From JAFEDN01 sp963795715 (GTDB lineage: Bacteria > Pseudomonadota > Gammaproteobacteria > Coxiellales > Coxiellaceae): a DNA stretch of 64,000 bases. The notes under the pieces were generated by a model. The model saw only the letters and a list, made by a program, of their open reading frames with translations, made no database searches and was not told the origin of the DNA. The position numbers and the translations under genes were made by a program. Of the stretch, positions 1-11,000 are shown piece after piece; position 1 is the stretch's first letter, and every line of letters begins with the position of its first letter. Location: the NCBI GenBank assembly GCA_963795715.1, contig CAWCIY010000002.1, positions 1,364,001 to 1,428,000 on the forward strand, written 5' to 3'.

Positions 1-90
1 AGAAAAGTCATTCCGGATAAAAATCCGACGGAAAAAAATTCTGCCCTTCATGACATGCTATCATCTGAACATCCCTTTCTCAGCGCTTAA
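1..90 (+). CDS. Possible C-terminal end of a plus-strand gene
   Basis: Frame 1 is open from the window edge to a TAA at 88-90 and reads as a plausible protein tail (begins RKVIPDKNPTEKNSALHD, ends EHPFLSA). If real, it converges on the receptor-kinase operon. It is only 29 residues, no family can be recognised, and an open frame this short can occur by chance. Confidence 0.22.
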   Translation, partial: RKVIPDKNPTEKNSALHDMLSSEHPFLSA

Positions 91-208
91 TCCTACTCTT
101 TCCTTGAACATTTATTCATCGACTGCGACATTTCCTTATTTTCACAGTGTGGGACGCGTCTATTGTTAATGAGGCCGAAAGATTTGTAAATAAAGAAATT
201 CTTAAGAT

Positions 209-286
209 TCAATTAAGGAATTGGGTAATCGAATAAATATCATCCATCCGATTTTCTAACTTGGACTGAGATTGAATATGATTCAT
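209..286 (-). CDS. Possible 25-residue ORF downstream of the receptor-kinase operon
   Basis: An ATG at 286 (minus strand) follows an AGGAAG Shine-Dalgarno-like run and encodes a 25-residue peptide (starts MNHIQSQSKLENRMDD) ending in TGA. It lies 18 bases after the stop of the last receptor kinase. It may be a real small gene, the start of a truncated gene, or chance. The rest of 1-304 shows no other supportable gene or terminator. Confidence 0.2.
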   Translation of the reverse strand: MNHIQSQSKLENRMDDIYSITQFLN

Positions 287-304
287 TTTTTCTTCCTGAT
301 AAGC

Positions 305-3160
305 TTAAGAAGACATCAAATTATATCCATAATCCGGAACTGTGCCGCTGGATAATACATCAGATTTTACTGAAGAAAGATTTACCCGTTGGCCACCCGG
401 AAGCGAAAAAGAGGCTCCCTTTTGCAATAACGGTGTTAAGCTTTCGGCAATGTCCTTGGCGGTGGGACGCTGAGAGGATTCTCGCCAACAAGAACGAATG
501 GTCTGCGCTATCAAGGGGGGACATTTTTTCGGCACGGTTTCCTGATTCTCTCCCCGAGTCAGTTTAGCGCTAATTATGGCTGGCCCCATTAAACCAAAAA
601 AAGGAATCTGATAGGGCTTGACCATCAATTCCCATAAAATCATGCCATAGGCATAGATATCAGAGGCTCGACTTGCAGGTTGTTTTTTAAATAATTCCGG
701 CGCCATCCAATTCAACGTGCCGCCCTGAAAGATCTTAGCGTCTTTAGAGATTAACGACTCTGATTTAATTTCTGACTTGATTTTTGACAATCCAAAATCA
801 CTGATTTTGGCGCGCAGACGATCATTGAGCAGCACGTTTAAACTTTTTAAGTCTCGATGCAAAATGCCATTTTCATGCAACTGGTATAAGCCATAGATAA
901 TGTCCAATCCAATTTGGAGCAACACGGGGAATTTTAAATCCGGCTGATTTTGTAGCAGTTGATGCAAAGAACCTTTGGGCATCAATTCCATCACCAAACA
1001 CACTCGCGAGGTCTCAAAACAAGCACCACGCCATTGAACAATATAGTCCGATCTCATCATTGCCATGATTTGCGCTTCCTGTTTCAATTCTGCAACCGCC
1101 ATTGAACTGAACCGTTCCGCTCGAAGCTGTTTAATGGCCACCTGGTTATATCGATAAGTTCCCCGATAAACCACTCCGTATCCGCCTTCGCCTATCCTGG
1201 GGCCGAACTCTAAGTCCTGCCATTGAATGTTGTCTATCATCGGTATGGGCTCCGATTTGACTTCCTGACACGGCGTTTTACATTTCCCTTTGCGGCGTTG
1301 GTAATAAATGAGATAACTCATTAAGGAAACTATCACTCCGACACTCATGCCAATTGCAGCCCAGGCTCCCACTGATATCTCTTGATGTGGCGCTGTGAAC
1401 TGAATGTTAGCCGGTTCCGGTGCACACCAGGCTATGCCAGCGCTGTATACGCTGATTTGATAGGCAGGCGGTTGATCGCCGCCATCGTGAATAAATTGAA
1501 TATGACCGGTGGTGATTTGTGATTGCGTGAAATTGACTATTGTCAGACCGGAAGTGTTGACGGCCTCAAATCGCCCGTGTTGAAGATTGCCAGGAACGAA
1601 AACTAAAGAATCCACCGGATGATTTCGATCAGTCGCCGCTAAATTATTCGATGTCAGCACGACGCGTTGTCCGGGAGATAATGATAACTGATTACGTGTT
1701 AAGATGGGCGGTGCATCACCAAACACCACGTAAGTTCGGCCCATGTTACTGTTGTGCCGATAGGCTCCGATTAATAAATCGGCAACGCCATCCCGATTGA
1801 TGTCACCTGCGCTGCTGACCGCTCCGCCACTATTGTCATTGGTGAATTCGCCATCCAAAGCAAAGCCGTTTTGACCGTTGAGATTTCCCAAAGAAATCAC
1901 ACCGTCACTGCCTACCGTGGAACCGCCAAATACCACATAGCTGCGGCCTCGCGAACCCGCATGACCGCTGGCGCCGATAAGGATATCGTCTATTCCATCG
2001 CCATTGATATCACCCGCGCCGCTGACAGCATATCCGCATTGATCCCCACTCGTTTCACCGTCCAGACGAAATCCGTTCTTTCCCTGGAGCTGTGACAAGC
2101 CTAACACACCGTTAGCGTTTCCTGACGCTCCACCCAGCATCACGTAACCGCTTCCAGTACTCGCATGCTGCCAGGCGCCAATCAAGACATCAGCCAGTCC
2201 ATCTGCATTCACATCACCGGCGCTGCTGACCGACCAGCCGCTGCGATCACCTTGGGCCGCGCCTTCCAATATCAGTCCATTTCTGCCATTCAATGTGCCT
2301 AATGCGAACACCCCATTATTACCGATACCCACTTGCCCAAACACTAAATAATTGCGTCCCGCTAAGTTATTATGGCCATAAGCTCCAATCAGTAGATCCG
2401 ACAAGCCATCCCCGTTCACATCTCCCGCATCACTCACCGACCAGCCGCTGTTATCCCCAGAGACTTCTCCAGTCAATTTAAATCCATTCGCGCCGTTAAG
2501 ACTGCTTAAATTGAGTAAACCACCCGCGCCTATTCCGGTTCGTCCGAATACCACGTAACTACGACCCACCCGGTTACTCACACCGTAGGCACCGATGAGC
2601 AAATCATCTATCCGGTCCCCGTTGATATCACCCAATCCGCTAAGTGAATATCCACTATCATCATCAGGATTCTCACCTTGAATTTTAAATCCAGAAATTC
2701 CGTTTAAATCGGAGAGTGTGATCGTTCCTGAACTACCCACACCAGGACCGCCAAATATACTGTAACTTCGACCAGCATAGCTTTGAAATCCCTCTGCACC
2801 GATAAAAAGATCAGTTACATGGTCCCCATTGATGTCAATAGCCCCGCTGACCGCCGTGCCGCTTTGATCGCCGACACTTTCTCCATCCAGTTTGAAACCA
2901 TTCTGGCCATTGAGTGCGGATAAAGACAGCACACCACTAGAGCCGATTCCCGCGCTACCAAAGACCACGTAGCTTCGCCCTTCTTCATTATTGTGCCCGT
3001 AAGCACCAATCATCACATCGGCAGTGCCGTCAGTGTTTACATCCCCCACAAAACTCACCGCAGAACCGCTATAATCACCATTGAGTTCCCCATTGATCTT
3101 AAATCCGTTCTGGCCATTGAGATCGGTTAACGCTATAGTTGTTGGAAATTGTCCAGGCAT
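305..3160 (-). CDS. Receptor-like TKL kinase with integrin-like FG-GAP propeller (short form)
   Basis: 951 residues. Residues 1 to about 480 hold seven FG-GAP blades, each with a calcium-type loop such as GDVNGDGLSDLLIGA, so one complete propeller of the integrin-alpha type. One CSPG/cadherin-like repeat follows (about 483-580), then a membrane helix (about 597-619) and a basic stop-transfer run QRRKGKCK. The kinase spans about 650-912: glycine loop GEGGYGVV, VAIK lysine about 677, HRDLKSLN with the catalytic Asp about 770, DFG about 788, then APE. All catalytic residues are present and the HRDLKS signature is of the TKL (RAF/MLK) type. The start is fixed by AGAGGAAA upstream of the ATG. It has no signal peptide. 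It is the last gene of the minus-strand series and carries one CSPG repeat where its three neighbours carry seven. Ligand and substrate are unknown. Confidence 0.9.
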   Translation of the reverse strand: MPGQFPTTIALTDLNGQNGFKINGELNGDYSGSAVSFVGDVNTDGTADVMIGAYGHNNEEGRSYVVFGSAGIGSSGVLSLSALNGQNGFKLDGESVGDQSGTAVSGAIDINGDHVTDLFIGAEGFQSYAGRSYSIFGGPGVGSSGTITLSDLNGISGFKIQGENPDDDSGYSLSGLGDINGDRIDDLLIGAYGVSNRVGRSYVVFGRTGIGAGGLLNLSSLNGANGFKLTGEVSGDNSGWSVSDAGDVNGDGLSDLLIGAYGHNNLAGRNYLVFGQVGIGNNGVFALGTLNGRNGLILEGAAQGDRSGWSVSSAGDVNADGLADVLIGAWQHASTGSGYVMLGGASGNANGVLGLSQLQGKNGFRLDGETSGDQCGYAVSGAGDINGDGIDDILIGASGHAGSRGRSYVVFGGSTVGSDGVISLGNLNGQNGFALDGEFTNDNSGGAVSSAGDINRDGVADLLIGAYRHNSNMGRTYVVFGDAPPILTRNQLSLSPGQRVVLTSNNLAATDRNHPVDSLVFVPGNLQHGRFEAVNTSGLTIVNFTQSQITTGHIQFIHDGGDQPPAYQISVYSAGIAWCAPEPANIQFTAPHQEISVGAWAAIGMSVGVIVSLMSYLIYYQRRKGKCKTPCQEVKSEPIPMIDNIQWQDLEFGPRIGEGGYGVVYRGTYRYNQVAIKQLRAERFSSMAVAELKQEAQIMAMMRSDYIVQWRGACFETSRVCLVMELMPKGSLHQLLQNQPDLKFPVLLQIGLDIIYGLYQLHENGILHRDLKSLNVLLNDRLRAKISDFGLSKIKSEIKSESLISKDAKIFQGGTLNWMAPELFKKQPASRASDIYAYGMILWELMVKPYQIPFFGLMGPAIISAKLTRGENQETVPKKCPPLIAQTIRSCWRESSQRPTAKDIAESLTPLLQKGASFSLPGGQRVNLSSVKSDVLSSGTVPDYGYNLMSS

Positions 3161-3190
3161 GTTATTTTTCCTCTTTGTTAATGAGTCAAA

Positions 3191-6100
3191 TTAATTAGAA
3201 TGAATTTGATAAGAGGGAACTTCACTGCCAAGTGATACCGTCTTTGTTGAAGAAGTCTCTGCATCATGCAGTGTTTTAAAGAACTTCTCTAAACTGACAG
3301 CAATTTGGCTGGCTGTAGGACGCTTGGGTGCTTTTCGCCAACAAGATTGCATGACCGTCGAGACTTCTTTAGGACAACCCATTGGAACGGTTTCTTGTTT
3401 ATCACCTCGGCTTAATTTGGCACTCAGCAATACGGCTGGAATAATATCATGAAAAGGTGGACGATACGGTTTGATCATCAGCTCGAAAATAATCATACCA
3501 TAGGCATAGATATCTGCCGCTTTAGTTGCTGCCTTGCCCTCGAATATTTCTGGTGCTATCCACCCTAATGAACCTTGTAAAGCTTTAACGGAAGTCATGC
3601 TGGTGGTTTCTGACTTTATTTTGGAAAGACCGAAGTCGCTAATCTTGGCGCGCAGGCGGTCGTCCAATAATACATTTAAACTCTTTAAATCACGATGCAG
3701 AATATTTCTTTCATGCAATTGGCAAAGACCATGGATAACATCCAGGCCAATTCGCAATAACACCACTAATGGCAAGTTGCTTGAAGTTTTTAATAATTGA
3801 TCTAAAGACCCTTTGGGCATTAATTCCATCACCAGACAGAAATTCGGCGCCTGAGTGCACACGCCGCGCAGCTGCACAATAAAATCAGAGCGCATCGATG
3901 CCATAATCCCTGCTTCTTTTTTAAATTCTTCCAACGCCGTTGAGCTTAATGATTGTGCATGTAATTTTTTAATAGCTACTGGATTAAATCGATATTGACC
4001 TCGATACACCGTACCCGATCCGCCTGTACCGATTTTGTCTTTCTCTTTAAATTCCAACTCGCCGTATTTTATTTCCAGCTTTTCGATAGCAACCGGTTCA
4101 CAGGGCATGAGTTTATAATCTTCACTCACTTTTGTTTCTTCATCCTTTTCTAAAGTTACGGTTCTTTGACGGCGTTTATAAATCACTCCTGCTAATAGCC
4201 CCAATAACACCACACCAACTGAGACAGTGATTCCAGCCATAGCGCCGATTGATAATCCTTCTGAAGCAGGCAAACCATTTCCGTTAAAATTAATACTGGT
4301 GGTTTGAGGATCTGTTGAAGCACGGCCGTCCGTCACGCCAACTTTGTACGACGGTTCTGAATGACTACCATCGTGTACAAAACTCACTGCTTGAATAGTG
4401 ATATTGTTTTGCCGAAACACCACAATGTTTCCGTTTGAACTATTTGTCCACTTGAAATAGCCGTGCTGTAAGGCGCTGATCAGAAAACTCAAATCTCCGT
4501 CGGCGCTGCCGTCACCGTGCGTCGCTTGCAAATTTTCTGTTGTGAGTATGACGGTTTGTCCCTGATCAATAGTCAATCGGTTATGTTGTAAAATCGGCAG
4601 CGTATCGAAATCAATAATTGCAGATTGATAATTACTGCTCAATCGATCATCCGTTACCATGACTTCATAGGCTGGTGGAAACACACTGTTATCATGCACA
4701 AACTGCACACGACTGTCGGAGATATTTTTTTGTTGAAAACGAGTTACGGCTTTTCCCAGCGCATTTGTTAATTGAAAATATCCTTGTTGACAATTGTTGA
4801 TCACAAAACTCAATTGGCTTTCCGCTCCACCCGGTTGCGACGCCGATAAATCATTGGCGGTGAGTGTGATGATTTGGCCCTGGTTAATCAGTAGCTGATT
4901 GTTTTTTAATATTGGGAAGGCATCAAAATCAATTTTAGCGGCTTGCAGATCACTGGCTGCACGACCATCTGTTGCACTGACTTGATAAGCCGGTGAGGTT
5001 GAACTATTGTCGTGGATAAACTGCACCTGTGCATCAGTGATATCTTGTTGAGTAAATGTTTGAATGGATTGGTTCGGCGTCCCAATAAATGCAAAATGGC
5101 CTTGTTTAACTACACTGATCACAAAATTCAAATCGTTGTCCGCCGTTCCCGGATGGCTGGCCAGCAGATTGTTGGATGTCAAAGTTACTGTCTGCCCTTG
5201 ATTAATCATGAGTTGATTATTTTTCAACACAGGCTTGAGATCAAAATCAATACTCGCCGCTTGTGGCTGAGTGCTGACACGGCCATCCGAAACACTCACT
5301 TGATAAGCCGGTGCAGTCGGACTGTTATCATGCACAAAATGAACCACCTTATCCGTGATGTTTTGTTGCTGGAAAGTCAAAATAGATTTTCCAGGCGATC
5401 CTGCGTATTCAAAGTAACCTTGCTGGCAAGCGCTGATTAAAAAAATCAGATCACCTGGCGGGCGACTGGCCTGACTGGCTGATAAATTATCTGAACTCAA
5501 GGTGACTGTTTGGCCCTGATTGATGGTCAATTGATTATTGCCCAATGTCGGCATCTGATTAAAATCAACGACGGCTGCCTGCGTATCGCTGCTCAGGCGA
5601 CCGTCGGTCACTGTTACCACATAAGCGGGTGGATTTAAACTGCCATCATGGGCAAAATTAACCAGCCGATCAGTGATGTTCTGCTGTTGAAATAAAGTAA
5701 TGGGTTTGCCCGGCGCATTGCTCCATTGAAAATTACCGTGCTGTACTGCACTGATCTGAAAACTCAATGTGGCGTCAGAACCGCCAGGATGCGTGGCGGA
5801 TAATTCACTGGAGGTGACGGTCACGATTTCGCTTTGATCAATAGTCAGATGATTATTGTTTAGAATTGGCCGGGCATCGAAATCAATCACAGCAGCTTGA
5901 GGCGTGGTGGTCATATCGCCGTTACTAACGGAGACTTTATACGCGGGGGGATCGACCGAATTATCATGCACAAAATTAACCACATGATCGCTAATGTTCT
6001 GTTGTTGAAATTCGGTAATGGCTTGTCCAGGGAAGTTATTAAATTCAAATTTCCCCTGAGCAACGCCGCTGATTTTAAAAGTGAGCGTGCTGGTGAAACC

Positions 6101-7999
6101 ACTGGAATCTTCAGCGCTTAAATTGTCGGCAGTGAGGGTGACGCTTTGTCCTTGATCAATTTTCAGTTGGTTATGATCTAAGCGTAAAAAAGTCATCGAC
6201 ACATTAGCGGGAATAGGTCCAGTCCAGGCAATGCCGGTACTATAGACACTCATGTTATAAGCCGGTGGATTATAACTGCCGTCATGGACAAACTGGATTT
6301 CGCTTTGGGTGACTTGCGATTGAGTGAAATTGACGATTACTTTACCCGAAGTACTTACCGCTTCAAATTGTCCGTAGGTCACACCGGTGGGCACAAAAAC
6401 CAGCGAAGCATTATCGTGGTTGCGATCAGTTGCTGCTAAATATGTCGCATTTAACAGCACTTTTTCACCACTGTAGAGCGATAAAGTATTATTGATCAAC
6501 TGAGGAGGTGCATCGCCGAATATTAAATAACAGCGTCCCGCTTGCTTGTTATAAAAAGGCGCACTGATCACGATATCACCGCAACCGTCACCGTTGACAT
6601 CACCAGCCCCATGAACGGAATAACCGCATTCGTCATTAATGGCTTCACCATGGAGTTTAAAACCATTTTTGCCGTTGAGGTCAGCCAAAGCAATGAGACC
6701 ATTACTGCCAACTTGCGGACCGCCAAAAACTACATAGCCTCGTCCAAAGAAATTTGTAGAATTAGTTGCGCCTATGACAATATCATCATAACCATCGCCA
6801 TTGAAATCGCCCGCACCACTGACTGAAAAACCGCTATGATTTGAATCCAGCTCACCATCGATTTTAAATCCATTGGCTCCATTGAGACCTCCTAAAGTGA
6901 TAGCACTACTGCTACCTACATCTGATGCCCCATAAATCACATAACTGCGACCAGAACCATGATTTGGTGCTCCAACAATAATATCGTCATAGCCATCCTG
7001 ATTAAAATCTCCAACGCAATCCAAGGACAACCCACTTTGATCACCTGTCTTTTCACCCACAATTTTAAAGCCGTTGACTCCATTCAAATTGGCCAATGCA
7101 AATGAGCCGCCACTGACTGCCTTTGTTGTCCCAAAGATTGCATAACTACGACCACCATCAGCGTTATTGGGCGCTCCAATTAAAAAATCAGCATATCCAT
7201 CGCCATTGATATCACCCCCATTGCTTACCGCCATTCCGCTGTTATCTATGTTATATTCACCAGTGAGTCTATATCCATTAGTCCCATCTAATCCAGTAAT
7301 GTATAAAACTCCATTCGAAGATGCTGCCAAATTCATTAAATTGGGCCCACCAAATATTAAATAATTCCACCCTGGATATGAGCTCATAAATTGCTCATAA
7401 AATGGAGCTCCAATTATTAAATCACCATATTTATCTCCATTCACATCTCCCGCACCGCTCACTGCATAACCTGAATAACAACCATCATATCGGGTATTTC
7501 CATTTAAAACAAAGCCGTTGGTACCATTGAGAATACTCAGTGATATCGAGCCCCCGCTTCCTACTTTTGGACCGCCCAATATGACGAAACTTTTTCCAAC
7601 AGTAGCCGACCCACCAAAATAAAGAGGAGCACCAACAATAAGATCAGCAAATTTATCACCATTGATATCACCAGCACCACTTACCGAATAGCCGCTTTCG
7701 GCCACTTGCCCATTAATACCGTCAATTTTAAAACCGTTTGCCCCATTGAGATCAGAAAGAGGCAACATTCCTCCTTGACCTACTTTTGGATTACCAAAAA
7801 TAATGTAACTTCGGCCAATTTTCCCATTATGATAGGGAGTCCCCATGATAAAATCCGCATAGCCATCGCCGTTGACATCACCGGCAGCATTCACTGACCA
7901 ACCACTTTGATCATTGGCAGCTTCGCCATCCATTTTAAAACCATTGCGGCCATTTAAATCGGTTAAATTAAAAATAATTGGAAATTGTCCTTGTTTCAT
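3191..7999 (-). CDS. Receptor-like TKL kinase, FG-GAP propeller plus seven CSPG repeats (copy 1)
   Basis: 1602 residues from the ATG at 7999, which has the strong ribosome site AAGGAGGTTCC just before it. A longer open frame reaches 8089 but overlaps the upstream gene, so the internal start is preferred. The protein begins MKQGQFPIIFNLTDLNG with no signal peptide. It has seven FG-GAP blades (about 1-530), seven CSPG/cadherin-like repeats of the form NNQLxINQGQTVTLTxxNL (about 535-1240), one membrane helix (about 1252-1274) followed by KRRQR, and a kinase (about 1315-1577) with GTGGSGTV, VAIK lysine about 1344, HRD Asp about 1437, DFG about 1455 and APE. The 25-residue tail ends PSYQIHSN. The predicted layout is a binding ectodomain, one helix and a cytoplasmic TKL kinase, as in eukaryotic receptor kinases. 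It is a tandem duplicate of the next two genes. Confidence 0.92.
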   Translation of the reverse strand: MKQGQFPIIFNLTDLNGRNGFKMDGEAANDQSGWSVNAAGDVNGDGYADFIMGTPYHNGKIGRSYIIFGNPKVGQGGMLPLSDLNGANGFKIDGINGQVAESGYSVSGAGDINGDKFADLIVGAPLYFGGSATVGKSFVILGGPKVGSGGSISLSILNGTNGFVLNGNTRYDGCYSGYAVSGAGDVNGDKYGDLIIGAPFYEQFMSSYPGWNYLIFGGPNLMNLAASSNGVLYITGLDGTNGYRLTGEYNIDNSGMAVSNGGDINGDGYADFLIGAPNNADGGRSYAIFGTTKAVSGGSFALANLNGVNGFKIVGEKTGDQSGLSLDCVGDFNQDGYDDIIVGAPNHGSGRSYVIYGASDVGSSSAITLGGLNGANGFKIDGELDSNHSGFSVSGAGDFNGDGYDDIVIGATNSTNFFGRGYVVFGGPQVGSNGLIALADLNGKNGFKLHGEAINDECGYSVHGAGDVNGDGCGDIVISAPFYNKQAGRCYLIFGDAPPQLINNTLSLYSGEKVLLNATYLAATDRNHDNASLVFVPTGVTYGQFEAVSTSGKVIVNFTQSQVTQSEIQFVHDGSYNPPAYNMSVYSTGIAWTGPIPANVSMTFLRLDHNQLKIDQGQSVTLTADNLSAEDSSGFTSTLTFKISGVAQGKFEFNNFPGQAITEFQQQNISDHVVNFVHDNSVDPPAYKVSVSNGDMTTTPQAAVIDFDARPILNNNHLTIDQSEIVTVTSSELSATHPGGSDATLSFQISAVQHGNFQWSNAPGKPITLFQQQNITDRLVNFAHDGSLNPPAYVVTVTDGRLSSDTQAAVVDFNQMPTLGNNQLTINQGQTVTLSSDNLSASQASRPPGDLIFLISACQQGYFEYAGSPGKSILTFQQQNITDKVVHFVHDNSPTAPAYQVSVSDGRVSTQPQAASIDFDLKPVLKNNQLMINQGQTVTLTSNNLLASHPGTADNDLNFVISVVKQGHFAFIGTPNQSIQTFTQQDITDAQVQFIHDNSSTSPAYQVSATDGRAASDLQAAKIDFDAFPILKNNQLLINQGQIITLTANDLSASQPGGAESQLSFVINNCQQGYFQLTNALGKAVTRFQQKNISDSRVQFVHDNSVFPPAYEVMVTDDRLSSNYQSAIIDFDTLPILQHNRLTIDQGQTVILTTENLQATHGDGSADGDLSFLISALQHGYFKWTNSSNGNIVVFRQNNITIQAVSFVHDGSHSEPSYKVGVTDGRASTDPQTTSINFNGNGLPASEGLSIGAMAGITVSVGVVLLGLLAGVIYKRRQRTVTLEKDEETKVSEDYKLMPCEPVAIEKLEIKYGELEFKEKDKIGTGGSGTVYRGQYRFNPVAIKKLHAQSLSSTALEEFKKEAGIMASMRSDFIVQLRGVCTQAPNFCLVMELMPKGSLDQLLKTSSNLPLVVLLRIGLDVIHGLCQLHERNILHRDLKSLNVLLDDRLRAKISDFGLSKIKSETTSMTSVKALQGSLGWIAPEIFEGKAATKAADIYAYGMIIFELMIKPYRPPFHDIIPAVLLSAKLSRGDKQETVPMGCPKEVSTVMQSCWRKAPKRPTASQIAVSLEKFFKTLHDAETSSTKTVSLGSEVPSYQIHSN

Positions 8000-8015
8000 T
8001 GGAACCTCCTTAAGG

Positions 8016-11000
8016 TTAATTAGAATGTATTTGATAAGAGGGAATTTCACTGCCAAGTGATATCGTCTTTGCTGAAGAAGTATTTGCATCAGGCAGAGTT
8101 TTAAAGAACTTCTCTAAACTCATAGCAATTTGGCTGGCTGTGGGACGCTTCGTCGCTTTTCGCCAACAGGATTGCATGAGCGTTGAAATTTCTTTGGGAC
8201 AACCGGTTGGAACAGTTTCCTGTTTATCACCTCGATTTAATTTAGCGCCTACTAACGCGGCATACGCTAAGCTCTGAAAGGGTGCTCGATAAGGCTTATT
8301 CACTAATTCCCAAAGAATCATGCCATAGGCATAAATATCCGCAGCTTTGGTGGATACTGACTTTTCTTCAAATAACTCGGGCGCCACCCATCCCAATGTA
8401 CCTTGTAAAATTTTTGCTGAAGTCATGCTGGTGGTTTCTGACTTTATTTTGGAAAGACCGAAGTCGCTAATCTTGGCGCGCAGGCGATCGTCCAATAATA
8501 CATTTAAACTCTTTAAATCACGATGCAGAATATTTCTTTTATGTAACTGGCAAAGACCATGGATAACATCTAAGCCAATTCGCAATAACACCACTAATGG
8601 CAAGTTGCTTGAAGTTTTTAATAATTGATCTAAAGATCCTTTGGGCATTAATTCCATCACCAGGCAGAAATTCGGCGCATGAGTACAGACGCCGCGTAAC
8701 TGGACGATAAAATCAGAGCGCATAGACGCCATAATCCCCGCTTCTTTTTTAAATTCTTCCAACGCGGTAGCACTTAACGAGATGGCGTGTAATTTCTTAA
8801 TCGCGACTGGATTAAATTGATACTTGCCACGATACACCGCCCCCGATCCGCCACTGCCGATTTTGTCTTTCTCTGTGAATTCCAATTCACCGTATTTAAC
8901 TTCTAAATCTTTAATCGGAACGGGTTCACTTGGCAAGCATTTATATTCTTCTGTGCTCTTTGTTTCAGCATTATCTTCTTTCATTATTGTGCTTTTTTGA
9001 CGACATTTATAAATAATTCCACCCAACAACACAACACCCGTAGAAACCACTATTCCAGCCAAAGCACCCACAGATAATGATCCTGAATCTGGTAAATCAC
9101 TACCGTTAAAATTAATGCTGGCCGCTTGAGGATCGCTCGACGCCCGGCCATCGGTCACACTCACAAGATACGACGGGGCGGAATAACTGTCGTCGTGTAT
9201 AAAACTCACCGCTTGTGTGGTGATATTATGTTGCCTGAATACCACGATGGATCCGGTTGAAGTATTTGTCCAGCTAAAATAACCATGCTGGCAGCCACTA
9301 ATCAAAAAAATGAGATCGTCATCCATGCTGCCGTCGTCGTGAGTAGCTCGCAAATTCGCCTCTGTCAATATCACCGTTTGTCCTTGATCAATGCTGAGAC
9401 GGTTATGTTGTAAAACGGGCAGCATATCAAAATCAATGCGCGCTACTTCATAATCACTACTCACCCGGCCATCAGTCACCATCACCTGATAAGCTGGCGC
9501 ATAGACGCTCTTATCATGCACAAACTGCACTCGGCTGTTAGTGATATCCTGTTGCTGAAAACGGGTAATGGCATTGCCCGGTGAAGTAGATAATTGAAAA
9601 TAACCCTGCTCATAGTTGTTGATAACAAGACTCAACTGACTTTCTACGCCGCCCGGTTGTACGGCGGATAAATCATTAGCAGTGATTGTGACCGTCTGGC
9701 CCTGATTAATCAGCAGTTGATTATTTTTCAATATCGGCAGCGCATCAAAATCAATCTTCGCCGTTTGGGAATCGCTGCTGGCGCGCCCATCGGTGACACT
9801 GACTTGATAAGCCGGCGGTGTTGGCGTGTTGTCATGGTGAAACTGCACCTGCGCGGCAATGATATGTTGTTGGGTGAATGTTTGAATGACCTGATTCGGT
9901 GTATTGATGAATGCAAAATAACCTTGTTTTACAGTGCTAATAACAAAATTTAACTCACTATCTGCAGTTCCTGGATGACTGGCAAACAGATTACTGGTGG
10001 TCAAAATAACAGCCTGTCCCTGATTAATCGTGAGTTGATTATTTTTCAATACCGGCTTGATATCAAAATCAATACTCGCCGCCTGAGCTGGGGTGCTGAT
10101 ATGACCATCCGAGACGCTGACTGAATAAGCGGGTGGCGTTTGACTGTTATCATGCACAAAACGCACCACTTGACTTGTAATATTTTGTTGCTGAAAAGTC
10201 AAAATCGTTTTACCGGGCGAGCCGGTAAATTCAAAATAACCCTGCTGACAGGCGCTGATCAGAAAAATCAGCTCGCCGGGCGGGCGGCTGGCCTGACTGG
10301 CGGACAAATTATCGGAACTCAGTGTCACCGTTTGACCTTGATTGATGATCAATTGATTATTGCCCAGTGTCGGCATCTGATTAAAATCAACGACGGCTGC
10401 CTGCGGATCGCTGCTCAGGCGACCGTCGGTCACTGTCACCACATAAGCGGGTGGATTTAAACTGCTGTCGTGGGCAAAATTAACTAGCCGATCGGTAATG
10501 TTTTGTTGTTGAAAAACACTAATCAGTTTTCCAGGTGCGCTGCTCCATTGAAAATTGCCATGCTGCACTGTGCTAATCTGAAAGCTCAATGTAGCGTCAG
10601 AACCGCCAGGATGCGTGGCGGATAATTCACTGGATGTGATTGTCACGACCTCACTTTGATCGATGGTCAAGTGATTATTGTTTAGAATCGGGCGAGCATC
10701 GAAATCAATAATAGCGGCTTGAGGTGAAATGGTCACGTCTCCATTACTGACGGAGACTTTATACGCGGGGGAATTGACTGAATTATCATGCACAAAGTTA
10801 ACCACATGATCGCTAATGTTTTGTTGTTGAAATTCGATAATTGCTTGTCCTGGTGAGCTGCTGAATTCAAATTGCCCTTGAGCAACGCCACTGATTTTAA
10901 AAGTGAGCGTACTGGTAAATCCATTGGAATCTTCAGCGCTTAGATTGTCTGAGGTAAGCATGACACTTTGTCCTTGATCGATTCTCAGTTGGTTATGGTC

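Noticed and set aside
4906..5440. Opposite-strand open frames within the CSPG-coding regions
   Set aside because: They recur in step with the repeats because of codon bias in the real genes, have no ribosome sites and resemble no proteins.
8000..8089. N-terminal extension MQILLQQRRYHLAVKFPLIK as a signal or anchor sequence of receptor copy 1 (and the equivalent at 12810-12899)
   Set aside because: It is the neighbour's C-terminal coding sequence read in another frame; a strong AAGGAGG site directly precedes the internal MKQGQFP start, and copy 3 has no such extension.
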